This document shows positions 1 through 9,936 of a stretch of 64,000 nt of DNA, piece by piece (position 1 is the stretch's first letter; each line of letters opens with the position of its first letter). The position numbers were made by a program, and so were the translations under genes. The notes under the pieces are model-generated. The model was given only the letters and a program-made list of their open reading frames with translations. It was not told where the DNA came from and did no database searches. Origin of the DNA: Strigamia acuminata (Eukaryota; Arthropoda; Chilopoda; Geophilomorpha; Linotaeniidae); contig OX442314.1 in assembly GCA_949358305.1 (NCBI GenBank), positions 29,807,118 through 29,871,117 of the forward strand. Direction: 5' to 3'.

Positions 1-289
1 CTAAAAGTCGAAAAGAACGGACTTAGTAGAGAACTGATGACGAAAATGATACGTTCGTTATACAATCAGTTGATAACGAACCAGCCAATCAGGAACTAGG
101 TGATCTAAGGATCCCCAGCCCCTTGCTATTAAAGGAGAGCCAGATCAGATTGAGATCATTCGCTTCCAGACCAGACCAGCAGACGTGTTTCAGTAACCAT
201 CCTGACTGCGCCATCCGATTCTAGTTACGATTCGAAGTTTTCCACCGCTAAAATAGTAAAAAAGACCGATTCAATTATATTTTTATAAA
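1..289 (+). other. Element 1 5' leader (partial)
   Basis: Untranslated leader between the off-window 5' LTR and the gag ATG. It aligns with element 2 about 16770-17058 but with many substitutions and indels, in contrast to the near-identical gag that follows. The last ~25 bases before the ATG are again identical in both elements. No conserved upstream reading frame is shared by the two leaders. Confidence 0.8.
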
Positions 290-2626
290 ATGGATCCAAA
301 CAATCTTCCTAACGAAGAAAAAGTGGCTGAAGAAAAGGCCGTAGAAGAAATAGTTAGCTTGGATTCAAGTTATGTAAAACTTTGTGACCAAACGGAAATG
401 ATTCCCGATGAACTCACACAGTTTTGTACGCATTACGAACTAGATAGAACTCAGTTCAAAACCATAATCGAAGCTTCTGAATTTGTGACGAAGCGGGCGT
501 TACGTAACATACGTATTAATCCAACTCCGGAAAAACGAGCAGAACTTTCGAAGGAGAGTTCGGCGAACCATAATTTTGGAAAGGACCCAACCCCTTCACC
601 AAAAGATCTGCCTGAAGAAAACAGATCACGACCTAAAACTCCACAACGTAAGTTGGGAGATCAAGCAAGAATTAAAACTCCGTCGGTTCGTAACCAAGAT
701 ATTCGAGAGTTATTTCGAACATCAAGCAAGGAATCGCTTGATCAGTCCAGTTTAGGAAATAGAACTCCTCACTCCGGCAACGCCAGTTGCCACAATACTC
801 CAAGTATTTCGGAGATAGGAGGATCCAATCTTTCAACTTTTCAACCTGAAAATGCTAAAAAGCAGCCCAATCCACATATTTATACGGAGAATGGGACGAG
901 ACATTTTGCCAAACAAACCCCTAGAGGGCGAGGCAATAAATCCGCCATTCGACGGAAATTATCTCCACTACCATCTCCAGTCTTACCTCAAACTCGACAA
1001 GAACAATTGAGATTAGACGAAGTGGAAAAGGAACGAATTAGGCTGGAAGCAATTAATCAAAAACAGATTAACGACGAAAAGATTCGCCAAGATAAACTTG
1101 AAAAAGAAGTTGTCAATCAAAACGAAGTTCGTAAGTCGATAGACAAAAACGATAAAATTCTAATTAATCAATTACGGGCTCAATGGCGACAGGAACACGA
1201 TGAAAAGTTCCAAAAGCAACAAGATCAATACAATAAGAAGTGGGCGGAAGTGAACAGAATTGAAGACAATCAACGCAAGCGGGAGAAAACCTTACAGGAA
1301 AGCATCCGGCTAAATCTCGCGGCGTCCACTCGGGCTAGCCATGGTAGTGAACCCCGAGACCAGACAAATCCGTCACGTGCATCTACCGATGACATTCCAA
1401 GCTCACATTTCTCGGCAGAAAGTTCTACAGGAACTAGACTTCCCTCTGACGGAACTAATATTTCATTTGACTATATTTTGAAAATGCAACAAAATATGGC
1501 CGCCCAATTCCAAAAACAATTGGATAGTCGAATAGATACATTCGTTCAAACTCAACAAACAACTGGGCCGCAACGATCTAATAATCCAGGACCCAGTAAA
1601 GTCTTTTTCAAAGGACAAGACCTTCCAGTTTTCGATGGAAAACAGGAGGATATAGATAAATTTTTATCAGTAGCTAAAACTGTAGCTATTTCAAAGGGAT
1701 TAACTCTGGACGAAATGGTTAATCAAGGTATTCCCACCTATTTGTCCGGATTAGCCCAACAATGGTATGACGAGAATAAAACCAAGTTTACCAACTGGGA
1801 AACCTTCGTAGAATTATTTCGTGAAGAATTCGACATGATTCCAACTACTCGACTCCGAAATCTACGAAAAGTAATCCAAGGAGACGATGAACCTTTATAT
1901 GAATTTCTAGTCAGATTCACTAAAGCCCAAGGATCGTACTCCGAAAGAGGAAATGTTGCCACACTTTTCGACAACTTGAATTGGACAAGTTACAATAGAT
2001 TAATCGATCGAAATCTATACAGGAGCGATTCAGTGGATAAAATCTTTCAATTCGTACGAACGAATAGAGCACTCTTTGAACCCCAAAGAATCCGTACAGA
2101 GAATTCCAAGGAAATTGATAAAGTGGTATCTAACAACCAGAAGTATTCTAAAGATACCAAAAATACGAGACCTTCGGCTCGATCCACTCAAATGATGGAA
2201 ATAGAGCCGGAAGAAGAAATAATGGAAGTCAATGAGTTGACAGAGAATAATGTATCAATGGATAATTTATTATGTGCCATGTCGGAAAATCAGACAGGGA
2301 AATGTTTTCATTGTAAACAACCAGGTCATTTCAAAAGAGAATGTCCTCTGCTTCCAAAGCGAAAATTTAGCAATAATTTCCCTGGAAATAATAATTCCAA
2401 TAACAATAGCGCTAATCAGCAGCCGAACGAATTTAAGCGACCACGCCAAAATTGGGTAACTGCCGAAGCTATTGATCAAAAAATGGAAGAGTTAAAAACT
2501 GATATGAATAACAGTATGCAAACAACGATAAGTAAGACAGTGTCGGATTTATTTAGTAAATTCTTGGACCCGAAGAACGCTACTACGACACCAATTACTG
2601 AAACCCCACCGGTTCCAAAAAACTAG
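290..2626 (+). CDS. gag: Gag polyprotein of element 1
   Basis: 778 residues, ATG at 290. Gag forms the virus-like particle that packages element RNA in the cytoplasm. Visible parts: a polar, Ser/Pro-rich N-terminal half; a long charged helical stretch, probably coiled coil, about residues 235-345; a capsid-like region about 440-600 with the Trp/Phe pattern typical of retrotransposon Gag (LPVFDG, then FTNWETFVELFREEF); and a CCHC zinc knuckle CFHCKQPGHFKREC at 672-685 (C672, C675, H680, C685), which is the nucleocapsid RNA-binding motif. An Asn-rich stretch follows the knuckle. Compared with the element 2 copy I count about 17 residue changes, most of them in the N-terminal half. It ends in TAG 2624-2626, directly after the slippery site that leads into pol. 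Confidence 0.95.
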   Translation: MDPNNLPNEEKVAEEKAVEEIVSLDSSYVKLCDQTEMIPDELTQFCTHYELDRTQFKTIIEASEFVTKRALRNIRINPTPEKRAELSKESSANHNFGKDPTPSPKDLPEENRSRPKTPQRKLGDQARIKTPSVRNQDIRELFRTSSKESLDQSSLGNRTPHSGNASCHNTPSISEIGGSNLSTFQPENAKKQPNPHIYTENGTRHFAKQTPRGRGNKSAIRRKLSPLPSPVLPQTRQEQLRLDEVEKERIRLEAINQKQINDEKIRQDKLEKEVVNQNEVRKSIDKNDKILINQLRAQWRQEHDEKFQKQQDQYNKKWAEVNRIEDNQRKREKTLQESIRLNLAASTRASHGSEPRDQTNPSRASTDDIPSSHFSAESSTGTRLPSDGTNISFDYILKMQQNMAAQFQKQLDSRIDTFVQTQQTTGPQRSNNPGPSKVFFKGQDLPVFDGKQEDIDKFLSVAKTVAISKGLTLDEMVNQGIPTYLSGLAQQWYDENKTKFTNWETFVELFREEFDMIPTTRLRNLRKVIQGDDEPLYEFLVRFTKAQGSYSERGNVATLFDNLNWTSYNRLIDRNLYRSDSVDKIFQFVRTNRALFEPQRIRTENSKEIDKVVSNNQKYSKDTKNTRPSARSTQMMEIEPEEEIMEVNELTENNVSMDNLLCAMSENQTGKCFHCKQPGHFKRECPLLPKRKFSNNFPGNNNSNNNSANQQPNEFKRPRQNWVTAEAIDQKMEELKTDMNNSMQTTISKTVSDLFSKFLDPKNATTTPITETPPVPKN

Positions 2627-2648
2627 TGGCGGGGGTCCTCGAGCCCCC
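2617..2648 (+). promoter_or_regulatory. -1 programmed ribosomal frameshift signal, gag-pol (element 1)
   Basis: In the gag frame the sequence reads A AAA AAC at 2617-2623, the classic slippery heptamer, followed at once by the gag stop TAG. Seven bases after the heptamer, GGGGG (2631-2635) can pair with CCCCC (2644-2648) around a short loop. A one-base back-slip enters the pol frame, which is open from 2602. The pol frame has no ATG at its start, so frameshifting explains how it is expressed. Confidence 0.88.
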
Positions 2649-5600
2649 TATTAATAATTCCGAAGGAATTTTACCACCAGACTTGGAACAAGCACTTTCC
2701 GAAACTTTGGATAATTTAACTATTCAAGATAAAGAAATTAAGCGTGCTCGTCCTAACCGGAAGACACGGAAAAGGAACTGGAATTATAAGTTTAAAATCG
2801 CGTCAAATACGCCCTTTTCGGCAGAGGAGACAGCAAACCCGTTCTTGAATTTTCACGACGACCTGTTTTCTCTAGATAAGGGGGACGAATCTTTAGCTAG
2901 ATTGATACAAGATACATCCAATCTTAATATTCGTGATGAATCCACCAGTTCTAGTGGAGGAGTATTCGAGAATTTACAATCAATGATTGATAATTTGAAT
3001 CCCGACTCCAAATCCTCCAGATTTGCGAGATTAAAATCTTACATTAACGAGAATCAGTTAAAACGAAAAGATGGCATCGAACGAATTAATAAATTGGGAA
3101 ATCACATCGACGACCCCCGAATGAAAATTACAATAGGTGGACTCACCTACAATGCTTTGATGGACTCAGGAGCCACACAGTGTTTTATTGGGTTGCAATT
3201 ACTAAGTAAAACTTGTGCATCTCCCGATTTCATACAAGATTGTCCAAAACACATGAGAGTTTGTGCAGTCGGAGTTACTCATATTCCACTAGGACAAATT
3301 ACTTTGTGTGTACAATGGGCAGATGGAGCAGAATTCACACCAATAAATTTTATCATTTTGGATAATAATGTGTGTGGATTAATTATCGGACATAATTTTA
3401 TGCGCCGAACCAAAATTAATTTAAATCCAGCACGAGCTGTATTTACTTGCGACAGCAAGTCCGACTGGACTGCACCCTACGAAACTGACGAGTTAAATTG
3501 TAATTTAGCTCGAGTACAAGTGTTGACTGACAACGCAACAGCCACACACACGCCAGATAATTGGGAAGAATTGCTGGTAAAGGATTGTGACTGTTCAGAT
3601 GAGGAAAAAAGTAAATTACGCGAAGTAATTGCTAGTGTGAAGAACGTCTTTAGAGATAAAGTCGGATGTACTAACATAATAAAGCATAAGATCACCTTTA
3701 AAAAGGATGTAACGTGGAAAAAACAACCATTTCGAATGTATAACCCTGCTAAAATAGCCATTATGACTAAATTAGTAGAAGAATTAGAAGCGGATAATTT
3801 GATCGAAAGAGCTACTGGACCTTACATAAGTCATCCAGTGATCGTAGCCAAACCAAATGGTACTTATCGTTTATGTATCGATTATCGGTGGTTGAATGCA
3901 ATCACCGAAATTAACGCCATACAAATGCCAAGTATTGATTTGTTACTCCACAATACAAATCAGGCAAAATATTTCACGTCTCTTGACCTTACCAAAGGTT
4001 ATTATCAGGTCGAGATGGACGAGGAAGATAGACAGAAAACAGCCTTTTATACTCCGAAAGGCAATTACCAATTTGTCCGCATGCCTTTTGGTCTTTGCAA
4101 TGCGCCGTGTACATTTCAGTTCTTAATGGAACGAGTGATGGGCGAAGCATTATACAAACACGCGTTAGTCTATTTGGACGACGTGATAATCTTCTCCACC
4201 ACTTGGGAGAAACATCTTGAACATATCAAAGATGTGTTGGAAAGACTAGATAAGGCCAACTTATCAGTAAATAAGGAAAAATCAAAATTTGGAAAAACTA
4301 CACTCAAATTTTTGGGTCATTTGATAACTCCAACCGGATTAGCACCTGACCCAGACAAGATAGTATCCGTTAGGAAATATCCAACTCCTAAGAATTCCAA
4401 GGATATTCAACGATTTCATGGCTTGTCAAATTTCTTCCGGAAATTTATTCCCGAACATGCAAAAATTGCTAGGCCTCTAACTAGCATGATGCATGATAAA
4501 GCAGTGTTCGAATGGGGAGAAGAACAAGAGAAAGCTTTTGAAACAATAAAAAATATTTTATGTGACGAAACACAGGTTTTGTTAATGCCAGATATGATGA
4601 AACCATTCGTAATCTTGACAGACGCATCGCATGATGGACTTGGTAGTGTGTTATGCCAAGATGTAGAATTCTTCGATGAAGGAAAAAGAGAAATGATCAT
4701 GACTCCTAGACCCGTAGCTTATGCTAGTCGAGTCTTACGAGGGGCAGAAGTACGCTACTCAACACCCGAACTCGAGTGTTTAGCAGTAGTATGGGCAGTC
4801 GACAAATTCCGACCGTATATCGAATATACGACTTTTACTTTGGAATCAGACGCCGAAGCATTAAAATGGCTGATGGGAACACCAGAACCATCGGGACGAT
4901 TTGGTCGTTGGGCAATTAAACTTCAATGTGGCGCCTTTAAGATTAAATATCGACGAGGTACCCAGAACCAAGTTGCCGACGCCTTCTCGAGAGCGCCTTT
5001 GGAGATCGAAGACATTCCAGAGAATGATTATTGTGAGCCAATCGAGATTACTCAATTCTGGCCGGAATGGGACGGAAATCGAGAAATTATTCGAAGGAAT
5101 AATAGAGAAGATTGCCAATTTCTCACGAATGTGCAGCTTCATTTCGATTATTCCAAATTATTATACAATACTTTGGAAAAGGGGGAGAAGATGGATGAAG
5201 CTACAGAAGAAACACTATTTAGTGCTTTAACTGAAGTTTTAAAGGAAGTTCCACCGACTCGAGAAGAAATTATAAAAGCTCAACTAGCCGACAAAGAGTG
5301 TAGAATAATAATCGATCATCTGAAACGAGATGAAATCGAACAAAGAAAGTTTAAGAAAACTAAAGAATGGATGAAAGCAGTCCAAGGTTACCAATTAGAT
5401 TTTCAAGAAGAAAATGGTAATGAAATGCTGATTTATTTCAAACCAACGTTTGAAGAGGAATTGAATGACTCTGGAAACGGATTTAAAGCTGTCATTCCAC
5501 CGTCATTAGTACGAAGAGTACTGTTTGCCTGTCACGGACATCCATTAAGTGGACATGCAGGGATGAGTAAGACGCTCGAACGAGCAAAACTTATATATTA

Positions 5601-6918
5601 CTGGCCGAAGATGAATAAAGATACTCGCAATTACGTCCGAAGTTGTATTCACTGCCAGCAATACAAGCCCTGTCAACATAAAAAGCATAGAGCGAGTTAC
5701 ACTCCTCATAACATGTCTTACCCGTGGGAAGTAATCTGCATTGATTTAATGGGTCCCAAACCGACAGGAAGAAGCCAATACAGATTTGTATTAGTAATTA
5801 TCGATCAATGTACCAAATGGGTAGAATTATTCCCTTTAAGTAAGGCATCTAGTGAATCTATCGTGAATAGGTTAGGAGAGGTGATTCATAGATGGGGATA
5901 CCCAAAGAAAATTGTTAGTGATAACGGGAGCCAATTCATATCAACAATTTATGAAGAGTTTTGTAAAAAACACAACATCAGAATGGCTCATGTGAGTCCA
6001 TATCACGCTCAGGCCAATCCTACAGAAAGGGCCAATAGGGACATTAAAATAATGTTAGCCCTTTATTCTGATATTCACTCCCATTGGCCAAGATTCTTAA
6101 ACGAATTTGCATTTGCCTCGAGAACGGCTAAATCAGAATCTACAGGCGCAACGCCATTCTTATTGAATACAGGAAGAAATGTACCTCTTCCCTTTGATCC
6201 TCGGATCATTCAACATGCAAATGCATTTGACAAGAATAACCCGGAAGAATACGTATATAATTTACTTGGAATTTTACGTCGAGCACATCAAGAGATGCAT
6301 TTGCGTATTCAAGCAAATTATGAGAGACACGACAAGATTCACAGAAATAAATTTCACATTTGTGAATATACTGTCGGTGATTTGGTATGGAAAGCCACTC
6401 ACATCCTTTCAAATAAAGAGAAAGGAATTACTAAAGGTTTCGCCGAGAAACGAGATGGACCGTGGGAAATTACGGAAGTTTTACCTGGAGGTGCTTATAA
6501 GTTGAGAAAATTAGTTGATGGATCAATAGAACCATCCATAAATACTGATGATCTCTCACCTTATATCCCATCTTACCCGATTGAGACTTGGACACTCGAC
6601 CAAAAGAGTGGAAGAGTAGAGAATCACCCAAACCCTGATTGGATGAACGAAAGTTCAACCGTAAATAATTCAAGTGAATTAAATAATCAAGAATTAGGAA
6701 ATAATTCTGCTAATATGGAATTAGATCCCGAAGAAGTTACAACACCCGCTTCAAAAGAAAGCGACATCGTAGTTAATAATCCAAAACATGATTATAACCT
6801 TAGGAAAAGGAAAAGAAGTTGTGAACTTTCACAACTGCAACCTCGTACGAAGCGAATTTCTACGACAGATCAAGAATGCACAACAGATTTTATACATCTG
6901 ATTCAAGATCGCCGCTAG
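2626..6918 (+). CDS. pol: Pol polyprotein of element 1 (protease-RT-RNase H-integrase)
   Basis: About 1430 residues, read in -1 frame relative to gag. The first open codon (GTG) is not a real start. Domains: aspartic protease with DSG at 180-182; reverse transcriptase with catalytic D454 (SLDLTKGYYQ) and YLDD at 516-519; RNase H with D666, E717, D742 and D785; integrase HHCC zinc domain (H972, H977, C1007, C1010); integrase core D1040, D1099, E1134 with 34 residues between the last two, in an NPTERANR context; and a GPY/F-like module near 1277-1291 (DGPWEI). No chromodomain is visible. The C-terminus is Asn-rich and ends with a basic YNLRKRKR patch, which could be a nuclear localisation or nucleic-acid tail. 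I count about five residue differences from the element 2 copy. All catalytic residues are present, so the enzyme is probably functional. Confidence 0.95.
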   Translation: MAGVLEPPINNSEGILPPDLEQALSETLDNLTIQDKEIKRARPNRKTRKRNWNYKFKIASNTPFSAEETANPFLNFHDDLFSLDKGDESLARLIQDTSNLNIRDESTSSSGGVFENLQSMIDNLNPDSKSSRFARLKSYINENQLKRKDGIERINKLGNHIDDPRMKITIGGLTYNALMDSGATQCFIGLQLLSKTCASPDFIQDCPKHMRVCAVGVTHIPLGQITLCVQWADGAEFTPINFIILDNNVCGLIIGHNFMRRTKINLNPARAVFTCDSKSDWTAPYETDELNCNLARVQVLTDNATATHTPDNWEELLVKDCDCSDEEKSKLREVIASVKNVFRDKVGCTNIIKHKITFKKDVTWKKQPFRMYNPAKIAIMTKLVEELEADNLIERATGPYISHPVIVAKPNGTYRLCIDYRWLNAITEINAIQMPSIDLLLHNTNQAKYFTSLDLTKGYYQVEMDEEDRQKTAFYTPKGNYQFVRMPFGLCNAPCTFQFLMERVMGEALYKHALVYLDDVIIFSTTWEKHLEHIKDVLERLDKANLSVNKEKSKFGKTTLKFLGHLITPTGLAPDPDKIVSVRKYPTPKNSKDIQRFHGLSNFFRKFIPEHAKIARPLTSMMHDKAVFEWGEEQEKAFETIKNILCDETQVLLMPDMMKPFVILTDASHDGLGSVLCQDVEFFDEGKREMIMTPRPVAYASRVLRGAEVRYSTPELECLAVVWAVDKFRPYIEYTTFTLESDAEALKWLMGTPEPSGRFGRWAIKLQCGAFKIKYRRGTQNQVADAFSRAPLEIEDIPENDYCEPIEITQFWPEWDGNREIIRRNNREDCQFLTNVQLHFDYSKLLYNTLEKGEKMDEATEETLFSALTEVLKEVPPTREEIIKAQLADKECRIIIDHLKRDEIEQRKFKKTKEWMKAVQGYQLDFQEENGNEMLIYFKPTFEEELNDSGNGFKAVIPPSLVRRVLFACHGHPLSGHAGMSKTLERAKLIYYWPKMNKDTRNYVRSCIHCQQYKPCQHKKHRASYTPHNMSYPWEVICIDLMGPKPTGRSQYRFVLVIIDQCTKWVELFPLSKASSESIVNRLGEVIHRWGYPKKIVSDNGSQFISTIYEEFCKKHNIRMAHVSPYHAQANPTERANRDIKIMLALYSDIHSHWPRFLNEFAFASRTAKSESTGATPFLLNTGRNVPLPFDPRIIQHANAFDKNNPEEYVYNLLGILRRAHQEMHLRIQANYERHDKIHRNKFHICEYTVGDLVWKATHILSNKEKGITKGFAEKRDGPWEITEVLPGGAYKLRKLVDGSIEPSINTDDLSPYIPSYPIETWTLDQKSGRVENHPNPDWMNESSTVNNSSELNNQELGNNSANMELDPEEVTTPASKESDIVVNNPKHDYNLRKRKRSCELSQLQPRTKRISTTDQECTTDFIHLIQDRR

Positions 6919-7729
6919 TGATAGCGTATTTTTTTAAATAAAAATTTAAAAAAGATAAAAAATCGGGTCACTTTTTGACCCACAAATTAGTCATGGTTAA
7001 ATCATAAACCTATAGGAGAATAGGGTGAAAATACCCCGGGTAGAGAGTAGAGGATTTGTTCTCTCACAAGCTTCACACACATGTGCGAGTCAACTTTGAC
7101 ACCTGCGTCGATAGAAAAGTTCGTCGCGATTTCTTTCAAGAAAACCTCGAGATTCGCGGTAAGACTCATGTATTACCAGTAAACTCGGAAAATTATGTGT
7201 CAGGACTTAATGTTATAATCCTTTCATGATAGAAAAGGACGAGAGAAAACTTCGGTGATTAATTTCGTCTGAAAGAGACGAACACGTGACCTCGGCGTGA
7301 AGAAGAAAATTTCTCCTTCGAGAAAATTCGAAATATCATCACGCCAGTTCAACGTTTACTAGAGTGTTACGTGTAAGTAATGATAAATTTAATATATCAA
7401 GAGATATTCACGGCTATTTTATATATAAAATTAGGATTTCTACGTTGGCGGAGAACACCTTCGCTAAAAACAACGAGTTTTGTCAATTAGAAAATCGGCA
7501 CCACATCATTTTGAATACTTAAGTGGATTCCGGAGATTCCTAGTGTAAGTATTCTAAAGATAATTCTATCGAATATTACGAATAGTAAAAAAGCCGCACG
7601 TAAAATCCCGATATAAAAATATATCGAAACCATCGATAAAGTTGATAAATTTTCACGATAGATGGCGGTATAAATTTTGTTAAATAAATCGTATTGATAA
7701 GATTCTCTATATTATTTTCTCTAGAAAAA
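6919..7729 (+). other. Pol-ORF3 spacer with RNA hairpins and splice donors (element 1)
   Basis: 811 non-coding bases. Several short perfect stems: GGGTCA/TGACCC at 6965-6970 and 6976-6981; TTCGTCT/AGACGAA at 7264-7270 and 7276-7282; GGCGTGA/TCACGCC at 7294-7300 and 7339-7345. GTAAGT donor-like sites occur near 7374 and 7544. An AATAAA at 6937-6942 could be a weak poly(A) signal. The region is well conserved in element 2. It could hold splicing, export or translation signals for ORF3. Confidence 0.5.
7701..7724 (+). promoter_or_regulatory. Candidate 3' splice acceptor for ORF3 mRNA (element 1)
   Basis: A pyrimidine-rich run ends in TTTTCTCTAG at 7724, six bases before the ORF3 ATG at 7730. 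The arrangement suggests a spliced subgenomic mRNA, as used for env in other LTR elements. Element 2 has the same site. No cDNA evidence is available. Confidence 0.55.
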
Positions 7730-9424
7730 ATGGGAAAAAAGATCGAAAAAAAGAGAAAATACGTGTTGGTCGAATCCTCTTCCTCCGATGAAGAAGTAAC
7801 GGCACCTGAAGAGGTAACGGCACCTCCTTCGGCCGCTGCCGTATTCGTAGAAGGGTGTCCCAAAACACCCGTGATTATCAACGCCAGAGGCTGGGATATT
7901 TTGAGTTGGGCTCGCCAACATCCCGAATTGCTCCCCGCTGAGCTTGGTCCACCCGGAACCCCCACGTTACAGGAGGAACCGGCCAAAAAAGAATCAACGG
8001 CGAAGCCATTTGTTATTCCAAAGATAAAAGCGGATGATTTCGCCAGAAATAATCCGCCAATTGCAAAAAACCAGCCAAGTACCAGTAAACCGCGAAAGGT
8101 GGAAATTGTGTACAACCGAGTCAAGTCGCCCGAACGAAGAAGGAAATCCCCACCAATGGAAGCTAAACGCCGCCGAAATCCGGAAGACGCTACACCTTCC
8201 TCTTGTAATGGCCAAGAGCGTCCAAAAAGAGAATACGTTAGATTTAACGATTCACCAGACCGAGACCGGGAAAAAAGGTCGTATTCCTCCTACCGAAGGT
8301 CCGACCGACCTAGGAATAGGTCAAATACCAGCGCATGGTCAGAGCGCCAAAAGTTGGCAAATAAAGTTCGTCAGATCCAGAAAAGACGAGAACAGTGTAA
8401 ACAAGATAAAGAGAACGGAAAACCACATGATGATATGGTACTCTCGAAGGACGAAGTGCCATGTCCTTTTTGTTCCGCCGTCGGGTGGGTCTCGGGATCG
8501 GGAACCGGAGGCCACCTGGCGCAATGTTCCAATTGCGAGGGCACAAAGAAGCGGCCCAAAGGCCAACCTTGGCGCCCCAGCTTTCTACCGTTTGTGGTCA
8601 TGGGAATTCACCCTCCCCCGGCCAGGTTGTGGGCAACTTGCCCGGAGTGTAAAATTGTCCTCTCCAGTGACGGAAGATCGCCGTACATCAGCCCGGAGTT
8701 CTTGAACGCCATAACCACTCCACTAGGAAGGGAAATGCAAGATCTGAGAATTCCGCCAGAAGCTCTAGAGAGTTCCCGAAAACCACAGGGTACGACAGTC
8801 ATCGATAAAGGATGTCAAACGGTATCCAAGGAGAACGAAAAAGAAGCCGAAAATGAACTTCTTGTGGAACCCTTTTTCCCTCCACCAGGAGCGAAAATAG
8901 CGCATCTATTCGAATACGAGGTGAGCTACTATTTTCCGACGCTTTTTAGAATTGCCGAGAAAATCACGGAACAAATGCGCTCAGACTCTACCGATCCCTC
9001 GAATATCAATTATGCTGTCCATGTGATGAAATTGATATTTAACGCCAATCGAGGCGAATCTTTTGCTGTGCTGGAGCACATATGGACACTGTTAATTGAC
9101 AGAGTCAACACCGACGGAAAAGGATTAATAAACCCTTCATGGTTCTACGGACTCCCCTGCATTGCGGAGATATACGACGCTTCGAAAAAGGCTATTGAAG
9201 AAAGTTATGAGTTAGTTGAGAAGACTCCAGAATATGAACCAAGGTCTCCGGAGTACGCGCCGAAATCTCCACCCGCAGAAGATATAGGTGAAGAACCCAA
9301 TTTCGTCATCGACCGAGGACCAGCGGAATTTCTTCCCCTAGAAAAGTCCGAAGTCGGTGAGTCCAGTGAGACTCTTAAGAAAGAGAGTGAAGGATCGGAG
9401 TCTGATGAAGAAGAAGTCAAGTGA
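7730..9424 (+). CDS. ORF3 accessory protein of element 1, paired-CxxC type
   Basis: 564 residues from the ATG at 7730; the frame is open further upstream but without an ATG. Function unknown. Layout: basic start (KKIEKKRK, NLS-like), acidic ESSSSDEE at 15-22, an Arg/Ser-rich basic region about 133-235 (SPERRRKSP), a zinc-ribbon-like motif C245-X2-C248-X17-C266-X2-C269 (CPFC...CSNC), a further CPEC at 304-307, a helical, globular-looking part about 385-500, two heptads like the RNA polymerase II tail at 502-515, and an acidic end. No signal peptide, membrane segment or furin-like site is visible, so it is not an envelope. Nucleic-acid binding is an inference from the cysteine pairs and basic region. 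It has an in-frame EEVTAP duplication absent from element 2. It resembles the split frame at 12958-14265/28474-28947. Confidence 0.85.
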   Translation: MGKKIEKKRKYVLVESSSSDEEVTAPEEVTAPPSAAAVFVEGCPKTPVIINARGWDILSWARQHPELLPAELGPPGTPTLQEEPAKKESTAKPFVIPKIKADDFARNNPPIAKNQPSTSKPRKVEIVYNRVKSPERRRKSPPMEAKRRRNPEDATPSSCNGQERPKREYVRFNDSPDRDREKRSYSSYRRSDRPRNRSNTSAWSERQKLANKVRQIQKRREQCKQDKENGKPHDDMVLSKDEVPCPFCSAVGWVSGSGTGGHLAQCSNCEGTKKRPKGQPWRPSFLPFVVMGIHPPPARLWATCPECKIVLSSDGRSPYISPEFLNAITTPLGREMQDLRIPPEALESSRKPQGTTVIDKGCQTVSKENEKEAENELLVEPFFPPPGAKIAHLFEYEVSYYFPTLFRIAEKITEQMRSDSTDPSNINYAVHVMKLIFNANRGESFAVLEHIWTLLIDRVNTDGKGLINPSWFYGLPCIAEIYDASKKAIEESYELVEKTPEYEPRSPEYAPKSPPAEDIGEEPNFVIDRGPAEFLPLEKSEVGESSETLKKESEGSESDEEEVK

Positions 9425-9936
9425 CTCGCGGAGTTAATTTTCGAATTTAATAGAATTTAAGGAAAAAATGTTAGAATTAACGAAAAACTCAAAAGTATTC
9501 TGTTTAGTATTTAATAAGCGGTTGTGATATGCAAAAGTCATGTTATTTTTAAAAAAAAAAAAAGGAAAATCGAGAGATAATCCTATAAATCAAAAGAAAT
9601 CTTTTAATAATTGTTAAGCTAAAAAGAAATAATTTACCAAAAAATTATGTTAAGATTCCCGTTATTTGAAATAATAATTGTGTGAAGAAATGAGGCTAAG
9701 TGTTGTAAAGTTCCAAGTTTGTTTTATTGTAACCAAATAATATTTTATTCTTGATAATTCATTAAAAAAGAATTGTTGCGCACATCAGAAATATGAAATT
9801 TATTTTGAGTCACCCGCATACGCACTCAGCTGTTCGGGATGAAAAAAGTCCTGTTTTGAGATATTAATAAAATCATTTCGCAAGAATAACATAAACTTAT
9901 GAATAAAATTTATAAGTTGAGTAATTAAGGGGGATG
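9425..9936 (+). other. Element 1 3' untranslated region and polypurine tract
   Basis: AT-rich, non-coding, ending in the polypurine tract AAGGGGGATG (9927-9936) that primes plus-strand synthesis immediately before the 3' LTR. Matches element 2 at 26182-26688 with small indels. Confidence 0.8.

Noticed and set aside
7694-7729. Upstream extension of ORF3 before the ATG
   Set aside because: It begins with TTG, not ATG, and lies across the candidate splice acceptor; the ATG at 7730 is conserved in both elements.
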